Shown one piece after another: positions 1-7,825 of a DNA stretch of 64,000 bases. The notes beneath the pieces are model-generated. The model had not been told where the DNA came from, did no database searches, and saw only the letters and a program-made list of their open reading frames with translations. Source of the stretch: Pseudomonadota bacterium (lineage in GTDB: Bacteria > Pseudomonadota > Gammaproteobacteria > Burkholderiales > Burkholderiaceae_C); NCBI GenBank assembly GCA_018241265.1, contig JAFEEF010000050.1, positions 1 to 64,000 of the forward strand. The letters run 5' to 3'. Numbering within the stretch: the first letter of the stretch is position 1; every line of letters begins with the position of its first letter. The position numbers and the translations under genes are program-made.

Positions 1-342
1 CACCACTTCCTGGGACATCAACTTCAAGCGAGTAGGCCGTGTCGCCCCGTACGTTTCCAACACGGAGTCCACGACACCCTTGAGCCCATCGTCTAGCTCG
101 GCATCCGCTACCTCGTCACAGATCGGAGTCCAACGGTTGTGCTTGTAGGTCCCATAGACTCCCGGCTGCACTGGGCCATGCACCCACGCTTCCAAGCGGT
201 CCTGAAAGGCGCAGGTGCCTCTAAGTGCGAGGTGCCAGCCCTGCACGTAGTACAGGAGCTTCTGCAGCTTGAGATTTGTGACAGGGTCCCCAGCCTCTTG
301 GAAGAAACGCACGATGTAGCGGGCCACGATGGCAGCGCTCAT
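1..342 (-). CDS. Panacea-domain (SocA-like, DUF4065) protein, partial at window edge
   Basis: The first 114 codons are present and the gene continues leftward out of the window. The start ATG at 342-340 has GGAG six bases upstream. The reading frame gives a helical N-terminus with KLQKLLYYVQGWHLAL at about residues 25-40, then EAWVHGPVQPGVYGTYK, the signature of the Panacea/DUF4065 fold (phage GepA and Caulobacter SocA relatives). Panacea proteins are known mainly as antitoxins that pair with many unrelated toxins, or as proteolysis adaptors. The partner would be expected downstream, outside the window; nothing toxin-like lies upstream before the tRNA. Base composition is less GC-rich than the chromosomal genes that follow, and the gene sits on the 3' side of tRNA-Phe, so it is probably part of an integrated island. 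Confidence 0.8.
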   Translation of the reverse strand, partial: MSAAIVARYIVRFFQEAGDPVTNLKLQKLLYYVQGWHLALRGTCAFQDRLEAWVHGPVQPGVYGTYKHNRWTPICDEVADAELDDGLKGVVDSVLETYGATRPTRLKLMSQEVV

Positions 343-370
343 GTTGGTCTCCAGAGTTGTCCTTGTCCTA

Positions 371-386
371 TGCACACGGTTGTGCA
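371..386. promoter_or_regulatory. Candidate operator upstream of the Panacea gene
   Basis: TGCACA-CGGT-TGTGCA is a perfect 6-bp inverted repeat with a 4-bp centre, ending 28 bp before the Panacea start codon. Autoregulatory operators of toxin-antitoxin loci are typically found here. No protein is known to bind it; this is inference from symmetry and position. Confidence 0.35.
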
Positions 387-822
387 CAGCGGCGCGAGTG
401 TAACCGCCCAGGGGCGCTGCACGATCGCGGTTCGCTATCACCAGCGCCACGCCGGGGGCGCGACGCGCGCGGTGCCCGTTACATTTCGGACTGAGACACT
501 GTCGGGCGCGTTGCAAATAACCGGCCCCTCGGATTTGGATCAAACCCTCGAACCTAGGCGGACAGCGAGCGGGCGAGGCCGAAAACTACACCCATGAGTC
601 CGCATTCCGAGTGGTCCCAGTGTTTGGTGCACGTGTGAGGCGACATCGCTGCTGTCGGATGCACTCCCCGCCTTTGCTGAGGGGGCCCCTGGCGGGGTGA
701 TTGAAAGTTCTTGTCGCGCTGATCCGCGGCTTCGATGCTGTTGTGCGTCGAGCAGACCTGCACCGATTGACGCGCCCACGCGCTACACAGTGGCTACATG
801 ACCCAGTAGGGCGCAGGGACAA
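387..822. other. Intergenic accessory strip without a convincing gene
   Basis: About 435 bp between the Panacea gene and the tRNA-Phe terminator. Short open frames exist on both strands, but none has a ribosome binding site, a recognisable motif or a codon pattern like its neighbours. No integrase fragment or second copy of the tRNA 3' end is visible here, so the island's far junction must lie outside the window. Confidence 0.5.
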
Positions 823-860
823 GAAAAAAGGACCCAGGGACGAGATCTCCCTAAGTCCTT
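823..860 (-). terminator. Rho-independent terminator of tRNA-Phe
   Basis: Read leftward: a 13-bp stem (AAGGACTTAGGGA pairing with TCCCTGGGTCCTT, two of the pairs being U-G wobbles), a 7-base loop, then a run of T. It lies 19 bp after the encoded CCA end of the tRNA, with no gene between. Confidence 0.9.
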
Positions 861-879
861 GATTTCAAATGGAAATTCA

Positions 880-955
880 TGGTGGCCAAGGGCGGAATCG
901 AACCACCGACACGCGGATTTTCAATCCGCTGCTCTACCAACTGAGCTACTTGGCC
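880..955 (-). tRNA. tRNA-Phe (anticodon GAA)
   Basis: 76 nt including an encoded 3' CCA. The acceptor arms GGCCAAG and CTTGGCC pair fully. The D arm is GCTC-AGTTGGTA-GAGC, the anticodon stem GCGGA/TCCGC holds TTGAAAA with GAA at the centre, and the T arm is GTCGG-TGGTTCGATT-CCGCC-like with the standard TTCGA. It lies 38 bp downstream of ntrX but has its own -10-like element and a terminator. The 3' end faces the Panacea strip, the usual side for integrase-mediated insertions. Confidence 0.97.
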
Positions 956-966
956 GTGAGCCGGCG

Positions 967-972
967 AGTATA
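967..972 (-). promoter_or_regulatory. -10 element for tRNA-Phe
   Basis: Read leftward, TATACT is followed by the GC-rich stretch CGCCGGCTCAC and then the tRNA 5' end 11 bases later, which would place initiation about five bases upstream of the mature tRNA. A GC-rich discriminator is typical of stable-RNA promoters. No good -35 hexamer is visible at 16-18 bp. Confidence 0.45.
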
Positions 973-993
973 GCGGACCCGCCGCTCAGCCTC

Positions 994-1680
994 TCAGGCC
1001 CCGCCGCGCTTGTTGCGCGACAGGTCGACGCCGAGTTGCTTCAGCTTGCGGTACAGGTGCGTGCGCTCCAGGCCGGTCTTCTCGGCCACCCGCGTCATGC
1101 TGCCGTTTTCCTGCGCGAGGTGGAACTCGAAGTAGCTCTTCTCGAACGCGTCGCGCGCCTCGCGCAGCGGCCGGTCGAGGTCGAAGCTCTGCTCGGACTG
1201 CGGCCCGAGCATCAGCGGCGCGGTCGGCAGCATGGCGCCGCCGGTCATCGCCGCTTCGACGGTCAGGCCGCTCTCGCTGTGATGCATCGAGTTGGGCAAG
1301 GCGGCCGCGCGCGAGGCCGGCTTGGCCAGACCCTGCTCGACGGCGCGCAGCAGCTTCTGCAGGGTGATCGGCTTCTCGAGGAACGCCATCGCGCCGAACT
1401 TGGTCGCTTCGACCGCGGTGTCTATCGTGCCGTGCCCGCTCATCATGATGACGGGCATCGTCAGCATCGAGGTCGCCCCCCATTCCTTCAGCAAGGTGAT
1501 GCCGTCGACGTCGGGCATCCAGATGTCGAGCAGCACGAGGTCCGGGCGCATGCGGTCGCGGCAGGCGCGCGCCTGCGCGGCGTTCTCGGCGAGCTCCACG
1601 GAGTGCCCTTCGTCGGCAAGGATCTCCGACAGCAGGGCACGTATGCCGAGTTCATCGTCAACGACAAGAATGGTGGCCAT
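994..1680 (-). CDS. ntrX: NtrX-type response regulator lacking the AAA+ domain
   Basis: 228 aa. The receiver domain fills residues 1-118, with acidic pocket Asp8/Asp9, phospho-acceptor Asp52 (LVLLDIWMPD) and Lys103 (LEKP). A linker follows, then a Fis-type helix-turn-helix at about 180-222 (RVAEKTGLERTHLYRKLKQL). Canonical NtrX has a central sigma-54 AAA+ ATPase of about 240 aa, which is absent, as is common in Burkholderiales NtrX-like proteins. The start is 6 bp from the end of ntrY, so the two are cotranscribed as a two-component system. It probably regulates envelope or nitrogen/respiration genes as a conventional DNA-binding regulator rather than a sigma-54 activator. Confidence 0.9.
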   Translation of the reverse strand: MATILVVDDELGIRALLSEILADEGHSVELAENAAQARACRDRMRPDLVLLDIWMPDVDGITLLKEWGATSMLTMPVIMMSGHGTIDTAVEATKFGAMAFLEKPITLQKLLRAVEQGLAKPASRAAALPNSMHHSESGLTVEAAMTGGAMLPTAPLMLGPQSEQSFDLDRPLREARDAFEKSYFEFHLAQENGSMTRVAEKTGLERTHLYRKLKQLGVDLSRNKRGGA

Positions 1681-1686
1681 CGATGC

Positions 1687-3978
1687 TCAGTGCGTGCGGG
1701 CGTCTGCTGCGGCGGCGGCGCCGCGCGTGCGGTCGGACGGGGGGAATGTCGAAAATGATAGCGAAACTTGGGCGCCGGTCACAGCCGAAGCCTCTCCCGG
1801 CGCTCCGGCCCGCTGGCCGAGGTTGACGATACGGATGCGCGCACCGTGCTCGTCGGCGATTTTCTTGACGACCGCGAGGCCCAGGCCGGTCCCCTTGCTC
1901 TTGGTCGTGACATAGGGTTCGAACGCGCGCTTCAGCACCTTCTCTTCGAAGCCGGCGCCATTGTCGATCACTTGCAGGCGCACTGCACGAAGTTCGCCTT
2001 GCTCGCCGCGCGCGGCTTCGGTGTAGATGCGCACGCGGCCGTCCGGGCGCTCGGCCACCGCGTCGAGCGCGTTCTGCACGAGGTTGTGGATGACCTGGCG
2101 CAACTGGCTGCCGTCGCCCTGGATCGGCGGCAGATCGGCGGCCAGGTCGGCGACGAGCCGGCCCGACTCCTGAGCGCTCGCATAGAGACCGAGCACCTCG
2201 GCGACCAGCGCGTTGAGGTCGAGCGGCACGAGCCGCGCCGCCGGCAGCCGCGCGTAGTCGCGGAACTCGTTGACCAGCGTCTTCATCGCCTGCACCTGGT
2301 TGACGATGGTGTCGACCGCGCGCGCCAGCAACGCCTGGTCGGCGCCTTCGAGCTTGGCGCCGAGGCGGTGCTGGATTCGTTCGGCCGAGAGCTGGATCGG
2401 CGTCAGCGGGTTCTTGATCTCGTGCGCCAGGCGCCGTGCGACTTCGCTCCAGGCCTCGCTGCGCTGCGCCGAGACCAGCTCGGTGATGTCGTCGAAGACG
2501 AGCAGCCGCGCGCCCTGCGGCATTGCCGCGCCGCGCAGCAGGAGCGCGATGGTGCCGCGATCGCGGCCGTCGCTGGCGCTCGTCTGCAGGTTGAACGAAT
2601 CCTGCCAATGGTCGCGCTCGCCGGCTTCCGGGCCGGCGGCGTGCAGCTCGAAGCGCTGCCACACGGTCCGGCCGAACTCTTCGAGGCCGGGCACCTCGTC
2701 GAGGCGCTTGCCGCGGTAGGCCGACAGCGGCAGCTTGACGATGCGCGTCGCGCCGGGATTGACGGTGTCGATACGGCCGTCCCGATCGAACACGATCACG
2801 CCGGCGGTCAGGTTGTCGAGGATGGTCTGCAGGTTGGCGCGCGCGCCCTCGACCTGCACGACGCTGCGCTGGACCATCTCGCGCGCTTCCGAGAGCTGCT
2901 CGGTCATCTTCGCGAACGAGCGCGTCAGGCCGCTCAGCTCGTCCTTCGAGCCGAACACCGGCTTGGCGCTCAGGTCGCCGCGCGCCACCTGGCTGACGCC
3001 TTCGGCGAGGATGAGCAGCGGCCGAGCGAGCTGGTTGCCGAGCGCGACGGCCAGCAGCACCGCGCCGAACACCGCGAGCACCAGCGCCAAGGTCAAGGTA
3101 CCGATGTACATCTTGCGCAGGCCGTCGCGCGCCAGCGCGCGCTGCTGGTATTCGCGGTAGGCCGTCTGCACCTCGAGCGCGTTGGCGGCGAGCGCCGCGG
3201 GCACGGCCTGCGTGACGAGCAGGTAGTGGTCCTGTTCGCTCAAGGTGAGGTTCGTGCTCGGGATGTAGGCGAGCGCGCGCACGCGCGCGCTGGCGCCGGT
3301 GGCGTCCTCGTCGAGCCCTTCGAGCCGGCTCACGACGCGCGTCGTGCGCGCCTCGCGCAGCAGCGTCGACGACGGCCGGTCGGGCACCAGCGCCAGCGAG
3401 TTCGTCGCGCTGCCGCTGTCCATCAGGGTCTGGCCGCTGTTGCCGAGGATCGCGACGTACTGCGCCGAGAGCTGCTCGCGCAACCGCTCGAGCGCCAGCG
3501 GCTGGGCCGCGCCGGAGGCATCGCCGAGCCGCTCGGCGGCGAGCCGCGTGCGCGTCGCGAGGTCGCTGACGAAGGCATCCAGCGTGCCGCGGCCGAGCTT
3601 CAGGCCGGCATCGAGCGCGCTCTCGACCTTGACGTCGAACCAGCTCTCGATGCTGCGCGAGACGAACTGGTAGCTCACGGTGTAGATCAGCATGCCCGGC
3701 ACGACGCCGACCAGCGCGAAGATCGCCGCCAGCTTCAAGAGCAGCCGGCTGCCGAACTTGCCGCGCCGCATGCGCAGCACGAGGCGCACGCCGGCGATCG
3801 CGATGACCAGCACCAGCCCGGTCGCCACCGTCACGTTGACCCAGAACAGCCACACGTAGTGCTGCTCGTAGAGCGCCGGGCTGTTGGTCGCCACCGACAG
3901 CAGGAAGGTCAGCACCAGGCCTGCACCGGCCGCGGCCATCGCGGCGATGATCCAGGCCCAGCGGTTGGCTTTGGTCAT
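1687..3978 (-). CDS. ntrY: NtrY-type sensor histidine kinase
   Basis: 763 aa, the normal NtrY length. Three hydrophobic segments lie at about 10-30, 42-68 and 82-103, a periplasmic region of roughly 190 aa follows, and a fourth segment is at 290-313. Then come HAMP (about 313-370), PAS (about 375-495), HisKA with phospho-acceptor His519 in RRLAHEIKNPLTPIQLSAER, and an HATPase domain with the N box HNLVQNALDAV and a GTGLGLAVVKKI glycine box. The phosphate partner is the adjacent NtrX. It lies 37 bp downstream of the DUF4390 gene in the conserved betaproteobacterial order rsmB - DUF4390 - ntrY - ntrX. No key residue is missing. Confidence 0.95.
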   Translation of the reverse strand: MTKANRWAWIIAAMAAAGAGLVLTFLLSVATNSPALYEQHYVWLFWVNVTVATGLVLVIAIAGVRLVLRMRRGKFGSRLLLKLAAIFALVGVVPGMLIYTVSYQFVSRSIESWFDVKVESALDAGLKLGRGTLDAFVSDLATRTRLAAERLGDASGAAQPLALERLREQLSAQYVAILGNSGQTLMDSGSATNSLALVPDRPSSTLLREARTTRVVSRLEGLDEDATGASARVRALAYIPSTNLTLSEQDHYLLVTQAVPAALAANALEVQTAYREYQQRALARDGLRKMYIGTLTLALVLAVFGAVLLAVALGNQLARPLLILAEGVSQVARGDLSAKPVFGSKDELSGLTRSFAKMTEQLSEAREMVQRSVVQVEGARANLQTILDNLTAGVIVFDRDGRIDTVNPGATRIVKLPLSAYRGKRLDEVPGLEEFGRTVWQRFELHAAGPEAGERDHWQDSFNLQTSASDGRDRGTIALLLRGAAMPQGARLLVFDDITELVSAQRSEAWSEVARRLAHEIKNPLTPIQLSAERIQHRLGAKLEGADQALLARAVDTIVNQVQAMKTLVNEFRDYARLPAARLVPLDLNALVAEVLGLYASAQESGRLVADLAADLPPIQGDGSQLRQVIHNLVQNALDAVAERPDGRVRIYTEAARGEQGELRAVRLQVIDNGAGFEEKVLKRAFEPYVTTKSKGTGLGLAVVKKIADEHGARIRIVNLGQRAGAPGEASAVTGAQVSLSFSTFPPSDRTRGAAAAADARTH

Positions 3979-4015
3979 GGGGTGGCGCGGGCCGGCACTG
4001 AGGGCTTCAGCCTCT

Positions 4016-4615
4016 TCAGTTCACCGGCTGTTTGCGTTCGACCGACAAGGTCCAGTCGGCTTGCCCGTTGATGCCGATCTGCATCGGACGCGGCAGCAGC
4101 GACGTGTCGAGCTTCAGGCTGAACTCGATGTAGTGGTCGCCCGGTTCGAGCTGGCCCGGCTCGGCGACCTTCCAGCGCGTCGCGTGGCTGATCGCGGCGA
4201 GCGCTTCGGCGCGGCTGTCGTAGTTCTGCGAGAGGCCGCCGAAGGTCACGCGATAGTTCGACGTGAGCGGCTGGTAGACGATGCGCCAGACCCGCACCGC
4301 ATGCGCCTCGCGCCGATCGGCCCAGTACCAGCGCTGGCGGAACACCGACGCCTCGGCGACGAAGTAGAGCGGCACCGCCTTGTTGAGCGCGTCGTCGACG
4401 CTGTGCGACAGATCCAGGTCGACCGCATAGCTCAACCACAGGCCGTCGTCGCCACGCGTGACCTCGAAGCCGGTCAGCTCGGCGGCGCGTGCCGGCCACG
4501 CCGCGGGCAGCACCAGCCACAGACCGACCAGCCAGGCCATTGCCATCGCGAGCCCGCGGCGTCGGACGGCGGCGCGGCGCGGGCAGCAGGGGTCGGGTCT
4601 GGCCGCACGGCGCAT
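4016..4615 (-). CDS. DUF4390 exported protein
   Basis: 199 aa from the ATG at 4615; in-frame ATGs at 4546 and 4540 are also possible because no site has a good ribosome binding site. A hydrophobic export signal (MAWLVGLWLVLPAAWPARA) is followed by a roughly 150-aa beta-rich domain, DUF4390, conserved between rsmB and ntrY in betaproteobacteria. Features include the tryptophan-rich patch RQRWYWADRR and a C-terminal DWTLSVERK strand. The function is unknown; the context suggests a periplasmic role connected to the NtrY sensor. It begins 14 bp after rsmB, so it belongs to the same transcript. Confidence 0.85.
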   Translation of the reverse strand: MRRAARPDPCCPRRAAVRRRGLAMAMAWLVGLWLVLPAAWPARAAELTGFEVTRGDDGLWLSYAVDLDLSHSVDDALNKAVPLYFVAEASVFRQRWYWADRREAHAVRVWRIVYQPLTSNYRVTFGGLSQNYDSRAEALAAISHATRWKVAEPGQLEPGDHYIEFSLKLDTSLLPRPMQIGINGQADWTLSVERKQPVN

Positions 4616-4629
4616 GGGCGGGACAGGGA

Positions 4630-5961
4630 TCAGGAAGACTTCTGGATCAGGGCGTAGAAGAAACCATCGGGGCCGGCGGCGCCGTCGCCGCGTCCGGCCT
4701 CGCCGGCATTGTCGGGCAGCGGCAGCAGATGCCCCGGGGATGGCGGACTCGGGGCCAGGGTGGCGCCGGGTCGTCGTTGCAAAAAAGCGTCGATCTGGTC
4801 CTGGCCTTCGGCCCTGAAGACCGAGCAGGTGCAGTAGAGCAGCCGGCCGCCGGGCGCGAGCAGCGGCCACAACGCGTCGAGCAGGCGCGCTTGCGTCGCG
4901 GCCAGCGCGGCGATGTCGGCCGGCCGCCGCAGCCAGCGCACGTCGGGATGGCGCCGCACGATGCCGGACGCGCTGCACGGGGCATCGAGCAGCACCGCAT
5001 CGAACGGCCGGCCATCCCACCAGGCCGCCGGCTCGCCGGCATCGGCGGCGACGCAGCGAGCCTGCAGGTGCAGCCGCGCGAGCGTTTGGCCGACGCGGGC
5101 GAGGCGCGCCGGGTCGCGGTCGAGCGCGAGCACGTCGAGCTCGGCCAGTTCCAGCAGGTGAGCGGTCTTGCCGCCGGGTGCGGCGCAGGCGTCGAGCACG
5201 CGCGCGCCGGGCGGCAGGCCGGCACCGATCAGCAACGGCGCGGCGAGCTGCGCGGCCGCGTCCTGCACCGACACGTCGCCGTCCGCGAAGCCCGGCAACT
5301 GCGCGACCGGGCAGGGCTCGGCGAGCTGCACCGCCTGCGGGCCGACCGGACGAGCCGCCATGCCGGCCGCGGCGAGGCGCTCGACGTACCGTGCCGCGTT
5401 GCCGCGGCGTGCATGGACGCGCAAGGTCATCGGCGGGCGGGCGTTGTCGGCGGCGAGGATGGCTTCGGCCTGCGCGGGCCAGTCGCGCGCCAGACGCTCG
5501 ACCCACCAGGCCGGATGGTTCGTGCGGGCCACCGGATCGGGTGCCAGCGCTTCGGCGAGTGCCGCGCGCTCGCGCAGGCAGCGCCTGAGCACGGCATTGA
5601 CGAAGCCGGCGCTGCGCGGCGCGCGGCGGCGCGCGGCGGCCACGGCCTGGTCGACCAGCGTGTGCGCTGCGTAGGGCGGTGCGTCCTCCGGCCAGAGCAG
5701 CGCCAGCGCGGTCAGCAGCAGCGCATCGAGGGCCGGCGCCGGGGCCTTCGGCGCGAGCCGGCGGCGCACCGCCTCGGCGGTACCCAGCCAGCGCAGCGCG
5801 TGAAACGACAGCGCCTGCGTGCCGGGGCGCGCAAGCTCGGGGCAACGCGCGAGCGCGTCGTTCAGCGATGCGCCGGCGCGCACCGCCGCCACGGCGTCGG
5901 CGGCATGGTCGATCAGACGGGCCAACGGCAGCGAGGGCGAGGGAGCGGCGGCGATGTTCAC
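4630..5961 (-). CDS. rsmB: 16S rRNA m5C967 methyltransferase RsmB (Sun/Fmu)
   Basis: 443 aa. An N-terminal NusB-like RNA-binding domain (about 1-145) is joined to a Rossmann methyltransferase. The SAM-binding loop is DACAAPGGKTAHLLEL at about 257-272. The two cysteines of RNA m5C methyltransferases are both present: Cys329 (DAPCSASG) and Cys379 (YCTCS). It methylates cytosine 967 of 16S rRNA. It is divergent from folE across about 100 bp and heads the rsmB - DUF4390 - ntrYX operon. Its length and motifs are normal. Confidence 0.95.
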   Translation of the reverse strand: MNIAAAPSPSLPLARLIDHAADAVAAVRAGASLNDALARCPELARPGTQALSFHALRWLGTAEAVRRRLAPKAPAPALDALLLTALALLWPEDAPPYAAHTLVDQAVAAARRRAPRSAGFVNAVLRRCLRERAALAEALAPDPVARTNHPAWWVERLARDWPAQAEAILAADNARPPMTLRVHARRGNAARYVERLAAAGMAARPVGPQAVQLAEPCPVAQLPGFADGDVSVQDAAAQLAAPLLIGAGLPPGARVLDACAAPGGKTAHLLELAELDVLALDRDPARLARVGQTLARLHLQARCVAADAGEPAAWWDGRPFDAVLLDAPCSASGIVRRHPDVRWLRRPADIAALAATQARLLDALWPLLAPGGRLLYCTCSVFRAEGQDQIDAFLQRRPGATLAPSPPSPGHLLPLPDNAGEAGRGDGAAGPDGFFYALIQKSS

Positions 5962-6064
5962 CGGGCGGCAGTCTACGGACCGCGGCGATAGCCCGTACCG
6001 GCGTCACCACGCGCGCCGCTGCGGTACGCTCCCGGCCTCACGCACGACCTGCCCATCCGCTGCC

Positions 6065-6793
6065 ATGCCCGGCGAACACCCCACCCCGATCTTCCGCACC
6101 GAGGACGAGCTGTCGCGCCTGTCGGCCTCCGACCGGATCCGCTATCGCCTCGTCGGCGCCGGCTGTCGCTACCACGCCAACGACAACATCGCCGACTACA
6201 TCAAGGACGGCGAGCTCGACGAGCTGCTCGGCGAGGTCGAGGCGAAGATGAGCGACGTGCTGCGCTCGCTCGTCATCGACACCGACAGCGACCACAACAC
6301 CAACGACACCGCGCGCCGCGTCGCGAAGATGTTCCTGACCGAGGTGTTCCGCGGCCGCTATGTGCAGATGCCCGCGGTCACCGAGTTCCCGAACGTCGAG
6401 CGGCTCAACGAGCTGATGATCGTCGGGCCGGTGAAGGTGCGCAGCGCCTGCTCGCACCACCTCTGCCCGATCCTCGGGCGGGTCTGGATCGGCGTGCTGC
6501 CGAACGAGCACTCCAACCTGATCGGCCTGTCGAAGTACGCGCGCATCTGCGAGTGGATCATGAGCCGGCCGCAGATCCAGGAGGAGGCGGTCACGATGCT
6601 CGCCAACGAGCTGCAGGACCGCGTCCAGCCCGACGGCCTCGCGATCGTGATGGAGGCCGATCACTTCTGCATGCACTGGCGCGGCGTCAAGGACGACGAG
6701 TCGATGATGACCAACAGCGTGATGCGCGGCGCCTTCCTGAAGGACGCGAACCTGCGCCGCGAGTTCCTGGCGCTGCTGACCAAGAAGGCCTGA
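6065..6793 (+). CDS. folE: GTP cyclohydrolase I
   Basis: 242 aa from the ATG at 6065; an open upstream extension overlaps the divergent rsmB gene and is rejected. It converts GTP to 7,8-dihydroneopterin triphosphate, the first step of folate and pterin synthesis. Zinc-ligand motifs are present: ACSHHLCPILGRVWIG (Cys and His) and HFCMHWRGVKD (second Cys). The final third carries the family SxxRGxF motif as SVMRGAF. The sequence departs from E. coli FolE (CSHHLCP instead of CEHHLLP), matching the divergent FolE group often found beside BLUF genes. The neighbouring BLUF gene is in the same orientation 175 bp away, separated by a long palindrome. Confidence 0.93.
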   Translation: MPGEHPTPIFRTEDELSRLSASDRIRYRLVGAGCRYHANDNIADYIKDGELDELLGEVEAKMSDVLRSLVIDTDSDHNTNDTARRVAKMFLTEVFRGRYVQMPAVTEFPNVERLNELMIVGPVKVRSACSHHLCPILGRVWIGVLPNEHSNLIGLSKYARICEWIMSRPQIQEEAVTMLANELQDRVQPDGLAIVMEADHFCMHWRGVKDDESMMTNSVMRGAFLKDANLRREFLALLTKKA

Positions 6794-6796
6794 CGG

Positions 6797-6957
6797 ACAA
6801 GCTGTGAACGAACCCACCGCACCCGCTCAGGCCGCCACCACTTGGCCACTCTGCGTTGCAAATGCTCGCCATGGTTCTCGCTGTGGCTGCGCTTTGCGCC
6901 TTGATTGGCCACGTTCTGGCGACCTGCTCGGGCGCGCCGGGTCCATCCACAGCTTGT
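6797..6957. repeat. 161-bp imperfect palindrome (MITE-like) between folE and the BLUF gene
   Basis: The ends are perfect 10-bp inverted repeats, ACAAGCTGTG (6797-6806) and CACAGCTTGT (6948-6957). The symmetry continues inward: the first 29 bases of the left arm match the reverse complement of the right arm at about 23 positions, and a second block (CAGGCCGCCACCACTTGGCC against CAGGTCGCCAGAACGTGGCC) matches as well. The element fills nearly the whole gap and encodes nothing. No clear target-site duplication is visible. As RNA it would form a long interrupted hairpin. Confidence 0.65.
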
Positions 6958-6968
6958 GAGGAGCGACG

Positions 6969-7397
6969 ATGCTGGTGCGACTGATGTACGCGAGCCGGGC
7001 GGTCGAGCCGCTGGGTGCCGACGACCTGAACGCGATCCTCAGAACCTCGCGTGCCCGCAATCCGGCGGTCGGCGTGACCGGGGTGCTGTGCCATGCGGGC
7101 GGCATCTTCCTGCAGGCGCTCGAAGGCGGCCGCTCGGCGGTGAACGCGCTCTACCTGCGCATCGCGGCCGATCCGCGCCATCGCGACGTCGAGCTGCTCG
7201 GCTACCAGGAGATCGAAGAGCGCCGCTTCACCGGCTGGTCCATGGGCCAGGTGAACCTGGCGCGCGTCAACCCGGCGCTGCTGCTGAAGTACTCCGACAC
7301 CGCGGTGCTCGATCCGTATGCTGCCTGCAGCAAGGCGTCGATGGCGCTGTTCGACGAACTCGTCGCGACGGCCTCGGTGATGGGGCAGGGCGCTTGA
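6969..7397 (+). CDS. BLUF-domain blue-light photoreceptor
   Basis: 142 aa, a stand-alone BLUF domain binding FAD. Tyr7, Asn31, Gln49, Trp90 and Met92 each fall exactly 14 positions before the photocycle residues of AppA (Tyr21, Asn45, Gln63, Trp104, Met106), so the photochemical site is intact. The core motif is NPAVGVTGVLCHAGGIFLQA. The start ATG at 6969 has GAGG upstream. There is no fused output domain; short BLUF proteins act through protein partners. Its neighbour folE makes pterins, an association seen in other proteobacteria. Confidence 0.95.
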   Translation: MLVRLMYASRAVEPLGADDLNAILRTSRARNPAVGVTGVLCHAGGIFLQALEGGRSAVNALYLRIAADPRHRDVELLGYQEIEERRFTGWSMGQVNLARVNPALLLKYSDTAVLDPYAACSKASMALFDELVATASVMGQGA

Positions 7398-7423
7398 GGG
7401 CGCTTAAGGGTGCGTAGCGCAGG

Positions 7424-7786
7424 CTAGGGCTTTGCCGGCGCCGACGCCGCTGCCTTGGCCGCGCCGGGCTTGCGCGCCGCGAGGCGCGCGGCAGCGCTGT
7501 CGTTCACCGCAGCAGGCGCCGATGCCGCCGGTGCGCGCCTGCGCGTTCGGGCGTCTCGTCTGACGGTGCTGGTCTGCGAGGAGTCGAGTGCCGACGTGCC
7601 GAGCGGCGCGTTCTGCGCCGTGCCGGGAATGCCGGCATCGGGCCCGGCGGGCAGTTGATTGGCCTGCGAGTTGTCGCGCGAGGCCGGCGACGTGCTCGGT
7701 TGCGGCTGCGGTTTGGTCTGTGCCTGGGCGGCGCTCGCGCCTGCCAGCAGCCAAGCCACCAGGATTGCGCCTGCCAGCTGTCTCAT
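7424..7786 (-). CDS. Small exported Ala/Pro-rich protein of unknown function
   Basis: 120 aa with a clear signal peptide (MRQLAGAILVAWLLAGASAAQA). The mature part is low complexity, rich in Ala, Pro, Ser and Arg, with no folded domain I recognise. GGGAG lies upstream of the ATG at 7786. It is convergent with the BLUF gene and 39 bp downstream of topB, so it may be read through from topB. It is probably a periplasmic or surface-associated disordered protein. Confidence 0.7.
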   Translation of the reverse strand: MRQLAGAILVAWLLAGASAAQAQTKPQPQPSTSPASRDNSQANQLPAGPDAGIPGTAQNAPLGTSALDSSQTSTVRRDARTRRRAPAASAPAAVNDSAAARLAARKPGAAKAAASAPAKP

Positions 7787-7825
7787 CGTCGTCTCCCTTG
7801 TACTGCCGCGTGTCGGAGAGACAGT

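Noticed and set aside
139..597. 152-codon open frame on the + strand near the window start
   Set aside because: Overlaps the Panacea gene on the opposite strand, which has a ribosome binding site and a clear family signature.
1768..4071. 767-codon open frame on the + strand opposite ntrY
   Set aside because: Antisense shadow of a high-GC gene: composition is dominated by Arg, Ala, Gly, His and Glu, with no motif. ntrY on the other strand has full domain evidence.
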